Assembly (NCBI GenBank): GCA_903772945.1
Contig: CAICTM010000220.1
Coordinates: forward strand, 1 to 64,000
Direction of reading: 5' to 3'
DNA from: Seminavis robusta
Taxonomy: Eukaryota > Bacillariophyta > Bacillariophyceae > Naviculales > Naviculaceae
DNA: 64,000 nucleotides
Each line of letters opens with the position of its first letter. Position 1 is the stretch's first letter. Made by a program: the position numbers and the translations under genes. The notes under the pieces are model-generated. The model did not search any database. It had not been told where the DNA came from and worked only from the letters and a program-made list of their open reading frames with translations. Positions 41,003 to 52,900 of the stretch are shown here, piece by piece.

Positions 41003-42988
41003 CTATTCTTCCACTCTAGCATACACAAGAGATGTTTCATATCCCAACAATAAGGCCCCCAATATGCTAAACAAGACAGTCAATGTTGCCACCCAAGCAA
41101 AGTCTTCTTCCACTCCTGCCGCTACTGTGGTTGTCAAAAACTCCAGTGAATCATGGTTGTTGTCACTGTTGTTGTTGTTGCTTTCAGTATTGTCCATACT
41201 ACCAAAAAACAAATGGGGAGCACCATGGAAACCAAGTAGATGACTGGTGAATTGTTGGTCCGAGGGTCGTAGCTTCCAATAAATGACATTCTTGTTGTCG
41301 TCCACAGCATTGTTGCCGTTCGGTTGAGCCACTTCCAGGTATCCTTCCATCCAGAGTGGAGGCATCATGACAATGGGTTTGTACATGTGGTAGTCATCCT
41401 TGGATGATTCTGTGGTAGGCAATGGATATCGCAGATGAACCTTGGTGGCAAACTGAAAGGCCAATACTCTGGTGGCGTCCTCCTCATCAGCATCATCAAC
41501 TGGATCCATTGCTACAGTACCATGCTGGGACTTCCACTCTAAATGAACCATGACAGCATGTTGGGGGCTGTCAAATGCTGGCAGTTCAATGTCAATGACT
41601 TTTTGTGATTCTAATGTGAGAGAATAGTTGCCAGTAATGTCCATTGATCTTGCAGCAGAAGTCTCATCGGTGGTTGTTGTTGGATGTACCGGTAGTAGCT
41701 GTACGTTCCATTGATGTTCGTCAAAGGCATCTTCGGTATCCATAAACATATCACTGGGTATCAGAAGCAGGAAGGATGCAGTCATTTTTTGTGGCTCCTT
41801 GGTTTGTCCTTGCTGCTGCTGCAATGGAATCTCGATACGGTGGTGTAGCAATCGGTGCATCCCACCGGTCGACGACAAGCTGGTCTGAATGACCACATTT
41901 TGGGACCGGCCGTGTTGCTGCTGTGTGTTCCGTTCGGATTCCAGGTGACTGTTGTCGTTGTTCTTGGTTGTACTGGTTTTAGATGGTAGAGTATCGTCGT
42001 CGTTTCCAAAGAGACTCCATAACCAGTCTGTTGGGGAACCAGACAGTGCCTTGTGATCATGATCTTCACCCTGCATTATGGGTCGTAGGTCAGGAGGATT
42101 TGTCTTGTGATCATGTCCATTCCACCAATATCCCTGTCCCAGTTTCTCGTTCCAAAAGTAATGTTGTCGGTTTCCTAGTACTAGTGGCCCTTGGTGTTGT
42201 GGATTGTGCTCCTGGAAGAGAGGCACTTGATAGAGAAATCGAATGGTCGTGGCGTTTGAAGGAAGTTGAGATCTGGTGGTGGTGTTTAGGGGCACTGAGG
42301 ATCCCTGATTTTGACACTCTTGGGTGACGGCATCTGTTTCCCTCAGAAGCTCTTGGAGCACTGTTGCATTTTTTGCCAATTCATCACCACTCTCCACAGA
42401 CACCATAGCAGCAGCAGCATCAACGGCTCGCTTCATGGCTCGACAACAAAAGCCTGCCAAACCACCTTCTTGTTCTTCCACGAACACGAGCTCCCCGGGG
42501 GGACCATGGCAGGTCATGACGAGAAGCACACTACTGCTGTCGTTCTGCGCCACACTTCCCCACGACAAGGCAATTCCCATGGCCGTCTCATCGTTGTTCT
42601 TCGTGTTGTCGTTCAAATCAACAGCACTGCCAATGACCGTAGCGACACTGGCAGCACCCAGCCACAGGAGCAACACACCCGCCACCCACCAGCGCATCAT
42701 GTGGCGATAGTAGTACTGGGTGTCTTCTTCGCAATGTTGCTGCTTGCTGTCGTTGCTTTGATACAACGACAACACTTGCTGGTCTTCTGGCACCACTGCC
42801 AGAGCCGTCGATGGCTTCTTTTTATTTTTTCGCAAAAACTCCACCGGCACTACAGCGCTTCCTGTCGTGTGCAGCAGGTGCAAGCAATGATGGCTATACT
42901 TTACCAGTGGACTAATCACAAACACTAAGATCTCAGGTTGGTAATACAACCAACAGCAACCACAGATGCAGAGGATCACGCTTTCCAT
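41003..42988 (-). CDS. Possible PIG-X/PBN1-like subunit of GPI mannosyltransferase I (661 aa)
   Basis: The C-terminal third has the PIG-X layout. A strand-rich luminal domain contains the sequence VIDIELPAFDSPQHAVMVHL. It leads into the family's most conserved spot, here TKVHLRYPLPTT, followed by YKPIVMMPPLWMEGYLEV, and a C-terminal membrane helix (FAWVATLTVLFSILGALLLG) ends the chain. In known systems PIG-X stabilises the mannosyltransferase PIG-M in the ER during GPI-anchor synthesis. The N-terminal part is unusual: residues 1-35 are hydrophobic with Cys, a second hydrophobic segment (WWVAGVLLLWLGAASVATVIG) lies near residue 100, and long Asn/Gln-rich inserts occur. Translation might begin at the Met before that second segment. 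The family call rests on pattern only and is tentative. Confidence 0.5.
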   Translation of the reverse strand: MESVILCICGCCWLYYQPEILVFVISPLVKYSHHCLHLLHTTGSAVVPVEFLRKNKKKPSTALAVVPEDQQVLSLYQSNDSKQQHCEEDTQYYYRHMMRWWVAGVLLLWLGAASVATVIGSAVDLNDNTKNNDETAMGIALSWGSVAQNDSSSVLLVMTCHGPPGELVFVEEQEGGLAGFCCRAMKRAVDAAAAMVSVESGDELAKNATVLQELLRETDAVTQECQNQGSSVPLNTTTRSQLPSNATTIRFLYQVPLFQEHNPQHQGPLVLGNRQHYFWNEKLGQGYWWNGHDHKTNPPDLRPIMQGEDHDHKALSGSPTDWLWSLFGNDDDTLPSKTSTTKNNDNSHLESERNTQQQHGRSQNVVIQTSLSSTGGMHRLLHHRIEIPLQQQQGQTKEPQKMTASFLLLIPSDMFMDTEDAFDEHQWNVQLLPVHPTTTTDETSAARSMDITGNYSLTLESQKVIDIELPAFDSPQHAVMVHLEWKSQHGTVAMDPVDDADEEDATRVLAFQFATKVHLRYPLPTTESSKDDYHMYKPIVMMPPLWMEGYLEVAQPNGNNAVDDNKNVIYWKLRPSDQQFTSHLLGFHGAPHLFFGSMDNTESNNNNSDNNHDSLEFLTTTVAAGVEEDFAWVATLTVLFSILGALLLGYETSLVYARVEE

Positions 42989-43905
42989 TTAGCTCATGTT
43001 ACTGACTGTCAGTACTTTGTTGTTTGCATGTCCCGGGTGAGAAGAGGGGATGATGGTCGTTGTGATGTTGCGATGGTTGCCGGGTAATTGCCGTTGCGGT
43101 GTTGCCCGTGCCCTAAAAAAAGCATTCGAAAAATCGAATTTCATCGATTCGATTGATTCGAATCAAAATCGATTCGATCGATTCTGATTCGATTCGAATG
43201 ATTGAGTCCATGTTTGTATCCTATCAGCTCCAATGACCACCCTCAAGCCCCATCCGCATCTATCCCACCAGGACCACTTCAGGCCCAACACCAGGGCCCC
43301 CTTCAGGACCCATGCTGGACACACTTCAGAAGTAGCACCAGGACCCACACTGAGCCCCGCCTCTGGCACCTATCATGCCCCAATCCTGGCACATCTCCAA
43401 GCCCCAGTCCTCCTGGTTCGCTCTACTTGAAGCCCAACTCCTGGATCCACTCAAGGCTGCAATGCTAGGTGGACTCGACTCAGGGACCAGCACAAGGATC
43501 TACCCAGGGACCGGCCACCCCTTGTACCAGTACATCTGGAGACCCCACTCCTGGTTCCAATCCATGCCCCACTCTTCTAGGCCCAACACAAGAATCACTG
43601 CCAGGCCCTAAAGGCACAGCTTGTAGGCGGGTGTGCCAGTGAAGGGGACGCCTGAAGAGCCAGATCTTAAGCCATAGCAGAGCCAAGGGCAACACACCGA
43701 GGTACGACAACCTTTTGTGTCTGAAGCAGGGCGAAAGCAACGCTTCATGTTCGTAGTGGGAATTGTAGCCTGGAGGGGCTAACGGTATTTGGTGACGGCC
43801 TGGCAGACTCACAATCCTCAAAACAAATGCTACTTTACACGGAGAAACATTACTGTACTTTGCACAATGTTCACCAACACCACATACATAAATCACACCC
43901 TCAGA
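42989..43905. other. Intergenic, 900 bp: GATTCGA repeat and a CCAGGACCC-rich stretch
   Basis: At 43120-43200 there are alternating ATCGATTCGATT/GATTCGAAT words. From 43255 to 43610 there is a C-rich degenerate pattern with words such as CCAGGACCCACAC and CCCCAGTCCTCCTGG, which looks like an old decayed minisatellite. No gene was seen. Confidence 0.45.
43120..43200 (+). repeat. GATTCGA-type simple repeat
   Basis: Many overlapping GATTCGA/TCGAATC words occur in about 80 bp, forming partly palindromic DNA. Shorter runs of the same word occur at about 25-45 and 48550-48574. Confidence 0.75.
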
Positions 43906-46900
43906 CTAACTCGCAACAGTCTGGCTGGCGTAAATCACCTTCGAGAGGCCACCAGTCATTCTCCGAGTATTGGCGATGTCGGTCTTCGTTTTCTTCTTGT
44001 CTTTTCCCTTTTTCGTTTCTTGCTCGGCACTATAGGCTTCCCAATCGAAAGGTGGTGGAGAATCGTCTTCGTCATGCTTGGAAATGCCCTCAACGCTCTT
44101 TGTCCGGCGAACTTTCTTGGGTGTTTTGACGTCTTCCACTTCTCCCACCACTCTTCCCTTGAGCGACTTGTGTCGCCTCGTGTCACCCAATCTCGACGCT
44201 GACATACCATCGTCATCCCCCCTATTGGCACGAGGAATACGACCAGTTCGCAAAGACTTGTTTCGACGTGCCCGTGCTCCTCGTTCCGTTGTCATGACAG
44301 AGCCGTCGTCATCACCATTTCCACGACGTTGTCCATTCGGGGTACCCAACACTGCTTGAAGCGTCTGAGCACGCTGACGATCGGCACGGTGTCGACGCAT
44401 GGTTGCTGCTGATCGTGCTTGTCGGCCTTTTTGCGGGACTTCCAGCGAAGCGTCGGATCCGCACATTGCGATGGACGCTTTGTCGCCGTCAATTTGAAGT
44501 TGGGCAAAATCTTGACCATCCTCGTCCTCGTCGGATGATGAACCTGATTGGGAACGATCCATTGTACCGCCAGAGTACTCAGATCCCAGAAGCTCGAGCT
44601 CGTCGTTGTCCGAGTCGGAATCAGATCCCAACACTTCCGAGCCTTTTGAGTCTTTCTTCTTTTTCTTCTTCTTTGCCATTTTGCTGCCAACTTTTCTGAA
44701 TTTTTTGAAAACCATGATCGAACCTCGCTTCTTTTTGGATTTCTTTTCTTCCGGATCATCTGCTAGATCATCCAATTCGGAAAAGCTGGCCTCGAATCCA
44801 CCGGATATTCTTTTTTGTTCCTCGATAACCTCTTCTTCCTTGTCGTACTCGTCTGCGAGCGACTGAAGATCCATGTCCGCTTCCGTTTCATCCTCATCGT
44901 CGTCGTCCCCAGTGTCATTGCCATCTTCCTTCTTTTTCTTCTTTTTCTTCATCGTCAGCTTTCGGCCAACTTTTCGGGCAAACTTGCCCATGCGCGATTT
45001 TTTGGTGGTGGATTTCACCGACTCTGCGACCGACGTATCGTCGTCGTCATCGTCGTCGCTTCCTTTTGGAGATTGTTGCAGTTTGGAAAGTCCGGCGAGT
45101 GAGTTTCGTTTGGAGGACCGCCCTTTGTCGCTACTGTCATTGGACCCCACAATTTTGATATCGTTTGGATCCAATGAGCTCAAGATTTCGTCTGCGGTAC
45201 TGGCTTCTGACAAGTCGGGCTCCGAGCCCCTTCGTCTGGGCCCGGCACCCCGTCGATTGGATATGGTTCTCCTTCGACGAGAACTCACGTCCCGCATACT
45301 GTTGTTGCCGTCTCGCCCCTGCAGCGTACGCGTTCTACGGAGTGGCGGTCCAGCGCCATTTCGTGCACTCACATCTCGCAAGGACGAATTTCCCCCCGAC
45401 TTGAGCGGATCACCATCCAACGATTCGCGTCGAGCTGGACGCCGACCTCCACGTCTCGCCGAAGCGGACCGAGAAACCGACCGTCCCGCAGGAGCTCCTC
45501 GACGCACTGCGGAACGACTTCGACTCCGTTGAACCGAGCTGCTGTCCATTCCACCCGTGGATCGTCGCAAGGACCGATCGCTCATGGCGGAACGTCCACG
45601 TCGAATCGATCTACGAGACTGCGAAGAGTTTTCGCTCAGTGCATCTGAGGAGCTGTTTCCCATCTCTTCTCTGCCATCTGTCGAGCTACTGCCACTGAGT
45701 TGCTTATCCGAACCATTCAGCTCGGGTTTGTCATTGTTGTTGTTTTTGTTGTTTTTGCTATTCGTGTTGACTGTCGATTTGCTCTGTGCACTTGCCACAC
45801 TCGAACCATCATCTGTCTGGAACGATTGTAGAGACTCTTCTGCTTTTTGGTGGTACTTGTTGATGATACTCAAGGACACATTGGCTCCTCCGAGTCCTCT
45901 CTTGGGGGACTTTTCCCGTTTGGTTTCCCCATTTAGAGACGACCGTCGGTTGGGTTTTCGGCGGTTGCTCACGGATTTGGACCGTGAGCGATTGGATCGC
46001 AAGGATCTGGAATCGTCAAAATTCCTTCGTGATCGTCGACTTCGACTGGAGGTGGAAACGGCCGAGGAAACACTTCGATTGTCGTCATCGTCATCACTCC
46101 GTCGTGACGACGAGTTTGGATTATCACCCACAAGTGTCAATTTGGCCAGATTTAGTTTCCTGCCTCGAGCGCTGTTTTGTTGTTGTGGTGGTTGAAATTC
46201 GTTCGAGGCACGACGTCGACTTCGATGATGTGCCGCGGAGGATCCACTGTTATCGCCATCCTTTTGATAGTCATTCGATGCGCGCCGTCGACTTTTGGAG
46301 TGTGCCGCCGAGGATCCACTGTCATCGGTCTCCATGGGATTTCTCATGACTTGAGATAGACTCAAAGAGGCCTCTCCCTCTTCTATTGTCATGGAGGGGC
46401 TGCTACCTTTGGATTGCAGTTTTGGTCTTTCAACTTTCGGCGTTTCAAAGGGCGCCAAAATGGGCATGGAAGAGTCCATTACTTCTTCTGCTTTCTCTTC
46501 TTTGGATTGTGGTCTCCTGAGTTTTCGATTCTTCTTGTTGTTGGCCGCCCCGACTTTTGGCTTGGGTGCCATGGGTTTGGGTGTTTCCAGAATGGCTTCC
46601 AAAAATGGCAACGATGCGTCCATATCCGGAGCCGCACCTTTGCTTTCCGTGTAGTATTCTTCAATCATATCATCAATATCTTCTTGTGCCATATTTTCCA
46701 CAATTTCATCCGTGGGACGCGGTTTTTTGTTTTCCACCATACTCAAGATGCTGAATTCTCCCGAGCTGTCATCTTGATCGTCATCTTCTGATTCTGAGTC
46801 TTCCTCCTGTTTGGAGGACCGTTTTTCTTTTAATTTTTGCCTCTGCTTCATGTGTGACAAACTGGCCTGTGAGATGGTACTTTCTACCATTTCTTGCACG

Positions 46901-47481
46901 GATACCCCATCATCGTCCTCCTCTTCTGCTCGTTCATCGACATTGTTCATGGATTGAAACAGTTTGCTCAATTTCTTTCCCTTGGATGGAGTTTTATTGG
47001 CAGCAGCAGCATCCATGCCACCCGAGAGACTGGCATTGCCACTGCCACCCGGTGTCGTCGGTCCCAAGGTTTGAAAGATTTCACTCAATTTCTTCCCCTT
47101 GGGAGTGCTACTAATGGCGCTGGAGCCGTTGCTGCCACGTGTTGCTGGAGTTGCGGGGACATCTGGTTGTGTATTGAGTTCTCTGGATTTGGTCGTCAAC
47201 CGTTTGGATTCATTGACTAATGCATGTATCCGTGCGACAGTGTTATCGGCCTTTTCCTTTTCTTTGGTCTTTTCCTTTGCAGTCTCTACAACAGCGGCCG
47301 CTTTGAGGGCCTGCTTCTTTTGATAAGCGGCTAATCGGTCTTGAGTCTTCTTGGCGGCATCTCGTACGGCTGCCTTGATGCTGTCTTCGCTGGCTTGCTC
47401 ACCATCGGACATGGTCGTCGAAGTCGTCGTCTTGGGAGATGGAGATAGATTTATTGTTGTGTTTTCCAGGCGTGGAACCAT
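43906..47481 (-). CDS. Disordered acidic/basic protein with polyLys and Asp/Glu blocks (1191 aa)
   Basis: The N-terminal region (to about residue 100) is Ala/Lys/Glu-rich and likely helical, perhaps coiled coil. Then come repeated short linear motifs: GKKLSEIFQTLG and GKKLSKLFQSMN; two copies of GSSAAHxxSRRRASN; and many basic Ser stretches (RRGRSAMSDRS, RSRSRSAVRR, RRTKSVEGIS). Two blocks contain KFRKVGSKM or KFARKVGRKL followed by seven or eight Lys, each next to runs of Asp/Glu, as in nuclear or nucleolar proteins. Near the C-terminus PPFDWEAYSAEQ matches the [YF]DW motif repeated in the 2087-aa protein. No catalytic domain is seen. Translation may start at the ATG at 47481 or at 47412 (MSDGEQASED). 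Confidence 0.65.
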   Translation of the reverse strand: MVPRLENTTINLSPSPKTTTSTTMSDGEQASEDSIKAAVRDAAKKTQDRLAAYQKKQALKAAAVVETAKEKTKEKEKADNTVARIHALVNESKRLTTKSRELNTQPDVPATPATRGSNGSSAISSTPKGKKLSEIFQTLGPTTPGGSGNASLSGGMDAAAANKTPSKGKKLSKLFQSMNNVDERAEEEDDDGVSVQEMVESTISQASLSHMKQRQKLKEKRSSKQEEDSESEDDDQDDSSGEFSILSMVENKKPRPTDEIVENMAQEDIDDMIEEYYTESKGAAPDMDASLPFLEAILETPKPMAPKPKVGAANNKKNRKLRRPQSKEEKAEEVMDSSMPILAPFETPKVERPKLQSKGSSPSMTIEEGEASLSLSQVMRNPMETDDSGSSAAHSKSRRRASNDYQKDGDNSGSSAAHHRSRRRASNEFQPPQQQNSARGRKLNLAKLTLVGDNPNSSSRRSDDDDDNRSVSSAVSTSSRSRRSRRNFDDSRSLRSNRSRSKSVSNRRKPNRRSSLNGETKREKSPKRGLGGANVSLSIINKYHQKAEESLQSFQTDDGSSVASAQSKSTVNTNSKNNKNNNNDKPELNGSDKQLSGSSSTDGREEMGNSSSDALSENSSQSRRSIRRGRSAMSDRSLRRSTGGMDSSSVQRSRSRSAVRRGAPAGRSVSRSASARRGGRRPARRESLDGDPLKSGGNSSLRDVSARNGAGPPLRRTRTLQGRDGNNSMRDVSSRRRRTISNRRGAGPRRRGSEPDLSEASTADEILSSLDPNDIKIVGSNDSSDKGRSSKRNSLAGLSKLQQSPKGSDDDDDDDTSVAESVKSTTKKSRMGKFARKVGRKLTMKKKKKKKEDGNDTGDDDDEDETEADMDLQSLADEYDKEEEVIEEQKRISGGFEASFSELDDLADDPEEKKSKKKRGSIMVFKKFRKVGSKMAKKKKKKKDSKGSEVLGSDSDSDNDELELLGSEYSGGTMDRSQSGSSSDEDEDGQDFAQLQIDGDKASIAMCGSDASLEVPQKGRQARSAATMRRHRADRQRAQTLQAVLGTPNGQRRGNGDDDGSVMTTERGARARRNKSLRTGRIPRANRGDDDGMSASRLGDTRRHKSLKGRVVGEVEDVKTPKKVRRTKSVEGISKHDEDDSPPPFDWEAYSAEQETKKGKDKKKTKTDIANTRRMTGGLSKVIYASQTVAS

Positions 47482-49971
47482 TACGACAAACTACTCTCTC
47501 CTTATCTTGTCTTATCTCCTACTGTGTGCTTGATTGCTAAGGGTAGCCTAGCTAGTAGCTCTTTTTCTCTACTATACCGGTATATAGGGAGATAATGGAT
47601 GGATAATGGTTGGATAATGGGTAGTCTCAGCCTCAACCTCAGCTATAGTCACCGTTCTGTTCAGAAATCAGGAACAAAGGATAACGGCTTGGGTAGTCTT
47701 GGGTATATACCTCAGACTATCTACCGCTTCCAGCTAGCTAGCTCCGCTTGGCCTACAATGAATGGAGCTATTGGCTGCTATTACAGCAGGCTGGCCAACC
47801 TGAGGCGCTTGCTGATACGGGAGACTGCACGGAACCTTGCTTGCCTCGTTTCACTAAGACTTACTCGGATTAATGCAACGGGGCAATGGTGGCCACCAGC
47901 AGAAGATGAGCCAACGAACGAAGCGGATCATGCATTCGCTTGGTTACTGAGTGTCAATGGCAGCAGCAAACACGAAACCAGTGAGATAATGAATTTGAGT
48001 CACATAAGGGGTAGCATTTAGCTAACGTTTGCTGCGGCAAAAGGAGGCAAAACACCGCATGCGTGGTAAATGAACATGCCAGAGACATAGGCATAGACAT
48101 TGGGACATATTCAGCGTCAAGTAAGAAGAGCTGTTCATAATGGCGATAATTAATTCCTGAGTGGTGGATAAGCAGTCACATGGGGAGCGCAACAGGCCTT
48201 TGTGCCCAAGTATCACTCAGAGCTCACTTAGTGCAAAGGCAGTACCGATGTCTGAGGGAGAAGGAACAAGATGTCAGTGTAAACTTGATTGAACTCAAGC
48301 GATCAAGAACTTAAAAGAACTTATCAAGCAGCTGAAATCGATCTTGCATTTCCAGATAAGACCAATCAATATATCCTACTGCACTGCCTCAGCGAACTTT
48401 GGAACAGATAGATTGATCTGTAGTACAGAGCTAGTACAGCCTGTGCTTCCTTGTGACTCCGCTTAAATCTTCCGGCATCTTGTGGCTTGATAGGACCGCT
48501 ACGCACCAACGAGCTACTTACGTTACCACTTTTCCCAAACACCCATTCCATTCGATTCGATTCGATTCGATTCTGCTTGTGTTATGTGATAGTCACTGAT
48601 GAGTATTGCGACATTGCGACAGTCCTTGCAAGGGCCTTTCACCTTCGAAAAGGATTACTTACGGAGCTACTTACGGGGAGCTTCCTTGTGATTGATGAGC
48701 TATTGATGCTGGCCATTGGTAAACTGGATCTTATCAACATACTCCGAGTAATGGTGAGTGCCAGGCAGTGTGTGCTAATGTGGAGCAGCTGCGGAGTTTT
48801 CCACTTCTTCGTGCAACCAGCTTTGCGATTGCCATCGAAAGCCGTAAAAGAAAGTGCATGAGTGCATCGAATGCTTCATGGGTGTTTCAAGTTTCCATTG
48901 CCGTACCTTTTCTTTGTACTCGAGTACAGGTTACAGGTAGTCTACCTGAGGAACATATCGGGAAGAAAGGCTCTTGTATCCTTAGCTTTTGCTTGTGGGA
49001 GAGGTACCGGTACCTCCCTGCTCCCTGCTATTTATTCGAATGCTCACCCTGGCCTGCCCAGCAAACCTTGTTCTGGATCTACTGCACTACTAGTACCTTC
49101 TGTCTGGCTATTACTGACTGTTCTGACCAAGCCCACATACAACAGGCTGGCTAAATGAGCAGGAAATCTTTCGTGTTGAAGCAGTCAATAGGACCGGTTG
49201 GGCACAGTTGTACCGGCAACAGCGAGTCATGTATGTAGTCTATAAAGCGAACTGTTGATGAGGCAAGCCAAAGCAGATTCGCCCGGGTACCGGTGACTAA
49301 ATAGCTAACGGTAAGACCGCCACAAGCTACTAGCTACCGGTACGCTAGCCGCCTAAACAACAACCAACCAGAACCTACCGTAGCCAGAAAAGCAATCGAA
49401 AGCGAGGGCCGAGTGACTAAATTGCCGGTACAAGTACCGGAACAATGTTCTGCCTTGTTGCTGTTCCTGATTGCACCCCTTTTCACATTTATATATGCAT
49501 TGTATTGCAAACATAGAATCCACAGGTCCTTGGCATCCATTATCTTTCTGAAAGTGTCTCTACTTCAAAGAAAGCCTTATGATAAGTTTTCGCCCCTGCA
49601 GAACAATAATTGTAGATCCCCGCGATTAAAAAGTTGCTCCCTAGCTTTACCCTGCACAGAGGGTCTGGTTTGAGATGCAACATCACGGGAACAGGAAACA
49701 GGAACACAACAGGAAACACTGAGAACCTCGCATCGCCGATCAACGCTGGGTCCTCTTCATACCATACCATCCCTTGCTTGCCCTGTGCTATACAATAATC
49801 TATCTGTTGCTCTCTTCTCTTCCCATGTCTATCTCTGATAATCTAGCTAGCAGGTAGTCTAGCTGGTATATACCGTATGGATATTGTTTTTAAAAGGGAG
49901 AGGAAACGATAGGGGTATCCACTGGTAGCTAGCTACCTGCAGCTAGTAGTATTATCTATCTGATCAGCATC
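47482..49971. other. Intergenic, 2.5 kb between divergent genes, no convincing gene
   Basis: Several frames of 60-140 codons are open here, the longest on the plus strand at 47599-48021, but none shows a recognisable motif or clean composition, so I do not call them. Repeats present are CAGCTAGCTAGC near 47732, a GATTCGATTCGATTC run near 48552 and clusters of GGTACCGG palindromes at 49001-49440. The last 120 bp, with several CTAGC/CTGCAG palindromes, should be the promoter of the 2087-aa gene. Confidence 0.45.
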
Positions 49972-52900
49972 ATGGTATCTCCAATAATACTAGAAGACGA
50001 AGATGGTTCCAGTTCGGTGGAAGACAAGGAACAGACGGCTGGATTGGCGTCGCATGAAAATGGATCCCTTGAGGCTGGCAAGAAGAAGAAGATTGACTTG
50101 ATAATTCCTCGCAAGCCAATGGAAGTGGAATACCAAGCCCGTTTGGATCATCGAGAACGAGTACGCCAACAGCAACGCGAAGAAGAACAGCGTCAGGCCG
50201 AAGAGCAAATGGAACGAACGAGATTGCAAATGGAAGAATTACAGCAGCAATTGCAAACGGCACAATCGCAACAAGAACAAGTGATTCGGACCCTGTGCGT
50301 ACCATCCTCCAAACCTGCTAGCAGTAGCATTAGTGACAAGACACCATCGGTGGCACGACGGAGACGGAGTTCTCAGACGGAAGTAGAAATCAATGACGAA
50401 CTACAATCTACATCTAGTACTGCCAAGAATGCAGCAGCTACCCCCATGCAACAATTGGTTCTGGAAAACTACGAGGAACTCCAAAGGATAGAAACTCAGC
50501 AGCAAAACGAATCGTTCTCCCAAGATGATGACGACGACGAAGAAAGTCTTGGCATGAACGACATTTCCGATCCCACACTGACGAGCGAGGGCGACGAAGG
50601 AGAAGAAGACGAGGAAGAAAAAAAGGAATCCGACGTGATCATGATGAGGAAACAACAACACACTACTAATCAAGATACAACACCCCAACCACCACCCATT
50701 CGTCGTGGTCGGCAAGTTCCCGCGCAAACGTCGTCTCAAAAATCCAATGCCATGCCACCCCGACGACGATCCACCCTCGAAGATTCGGGAACGTCCACCA
50801 TGAACTCGGTAGAACAGTGGAAACAAAAACGAAGTCAAGTGCAACAAGCCATGGGCAATCAGAATGACGTACCGGTACAACCTACTCGACGAAACAACAG
50901 CAGCCAAAACACACCACCCCGCAATGTACGACGGAAACGATCCAGTTCACTCACCGAAATGGATCGACGGAATGGTCGTCACAATACTACTAACCAAAAG
51001 GAAGGAGATGAGACACCCAAAAACGGCTTTTTCGATTGGAAAGGGCATCGAAAAACCAGTCGAGGAGGACGAAACAATTCGCTTTCGGCATCGGATCATC
51101 CAGAGCCCCATTCGGCAACGGTATTACGAAAACCAGAACGACGACATACGGGAGATCCACCCGACGAAACCGAAATGTCCGAACGAACGTCCCAATTTCG
51201 ATCCCTCCAACAATGCCACACCTTGCAACAAGGATTGTTTGAAGAAACCATTGACATGATACAACAGGAATCGGAATCGGTCGTCGCCATTAGTAGTGTC
51301 AATGATCCCGTCTCACAGCATCGACGGAAATTGGAAATTCAACCATCGCCCGTCGAACAAACCATTCTGATACCACCATCACAGCCACAACACGCACACG
51401 AACCACCCGTCTTTTGTACACCGCGCGAATTGCAATCCATGAGTCACACTAATAGCGACAATAATACGAATCTATCTCCCAGTCCCCCACGACGAACCGT
51501 CAACAAATCACTCCTCGACATGGGATTTGGACCCAACAATTACGACTTTTCCGACGACGACGACGAAGAGGACGAAGAAGATCAGCAAGTACGATTGCGG
51601 AGACAACAAAACGTCTTGCATTTGTCCAGTTCTTGGAATGATCTTTTCCAGTCGTCCAATTCATCCATCGCAGCACAATCGCAATTGTCCATACCACGAC
51701 GGAGAGGATCCATGAGCAGTGACAGTGATGGAATTTTGCAATTTGAACCCGATGACGACGACGATGACGAAAGCGCTAATAATAATAAGCAAGAGACCGT
51801 CCAAGAGTTAGAGCAGGAAGCCCGACCGACCATACATATTTCGCCACTCAGTCCTGGATCCATCAAACGAGACAACGAATTGTTGCACATGAGTGGGTCT
51901 CTCACAGACTTTTTTGTCCACGACGAAGACGATGAAAATGACGATGTCTTTGACGAAAACTACAACAAGTCACTGGAATCGTGGAGGAATAATCAGCAAA
52001 ACAATAGCGGGGAAGCACGAAAGAACCTCAGTGATTCCAATATCAATTACGATTCTGCCACGGATTTGGCGTTACATCTGCAAATGCAGGGGTCGGGGAG
52101 TTCCAACATGTCCATGTTTGAGTTTTCCCATTCTTCGGATGACCCATCGAAAATGTTGAGCAAATTCCAGGAATCCATGTCACAATACACCGAAGCGGGA
52201 GGTGTCAATGCCAGCACGTTGATGGAGCATTTACGAAAAACTCGTGGCAAGCCTGCCTTTCGGTGGGATGCCCGTGGTGGTAGCAAGAGTAGTGATAATT
52301 GGGGTGGTAGCAGTCATCACGGTCGCACGACAATCACAAGCAACAGTACCAGTATTGGCAGCAGACACGGAAGAAAGGCTCCAACTAATCCCATGAGAGA
52401 ACTGCGCAAAAATCAGCAAGCAAAACGAAAGAGCGAAGTCAATCCCAAAGGCCAAAAACATCAGCATCGCAGTAGCATTACCAAGGTCCCAGATGCTGGC
52501 AACACCAAGGACATTACACCTGACAATAGCAAAGACCATCATCATCATCACCACCATCATGGCCACAACACCAGCAACAGTAGTACTCCAGCCAATAATG
52601 AAAAACCACCGAGCAGACGTAGCCGGCGGGGCAGTCTCGGAGAGCACCTTCAAAAGAGCAATCAAAAGCTCATGGAAGTTTCAGCCGAACCAGGTGAATC
52701 TTCCACAGTACAACCAGCTTTGCCGGAGGCGACAAAGAAGTCCTCGTCTCCAGTCAAGAAAGAAAGAACCAGACGTCTACCCGGTCGTGAAGAGAACAAA
52801 GCCAGACCCAAACGCATATCTAGTGGCGAAGAGAACGAACAAGGCAGGCGTCTACCACGTCGTGAACGCAGAAATCGACCAGGGCGAACTCGGTCGCGAT

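Noticed and set aside
47599-48021. A 140-codon plus-strand frame in the 2.5-kb gap
   Set aside because: No motif, leader or neighbouring exon with good splice sites; length is not remarkable for this DNA.
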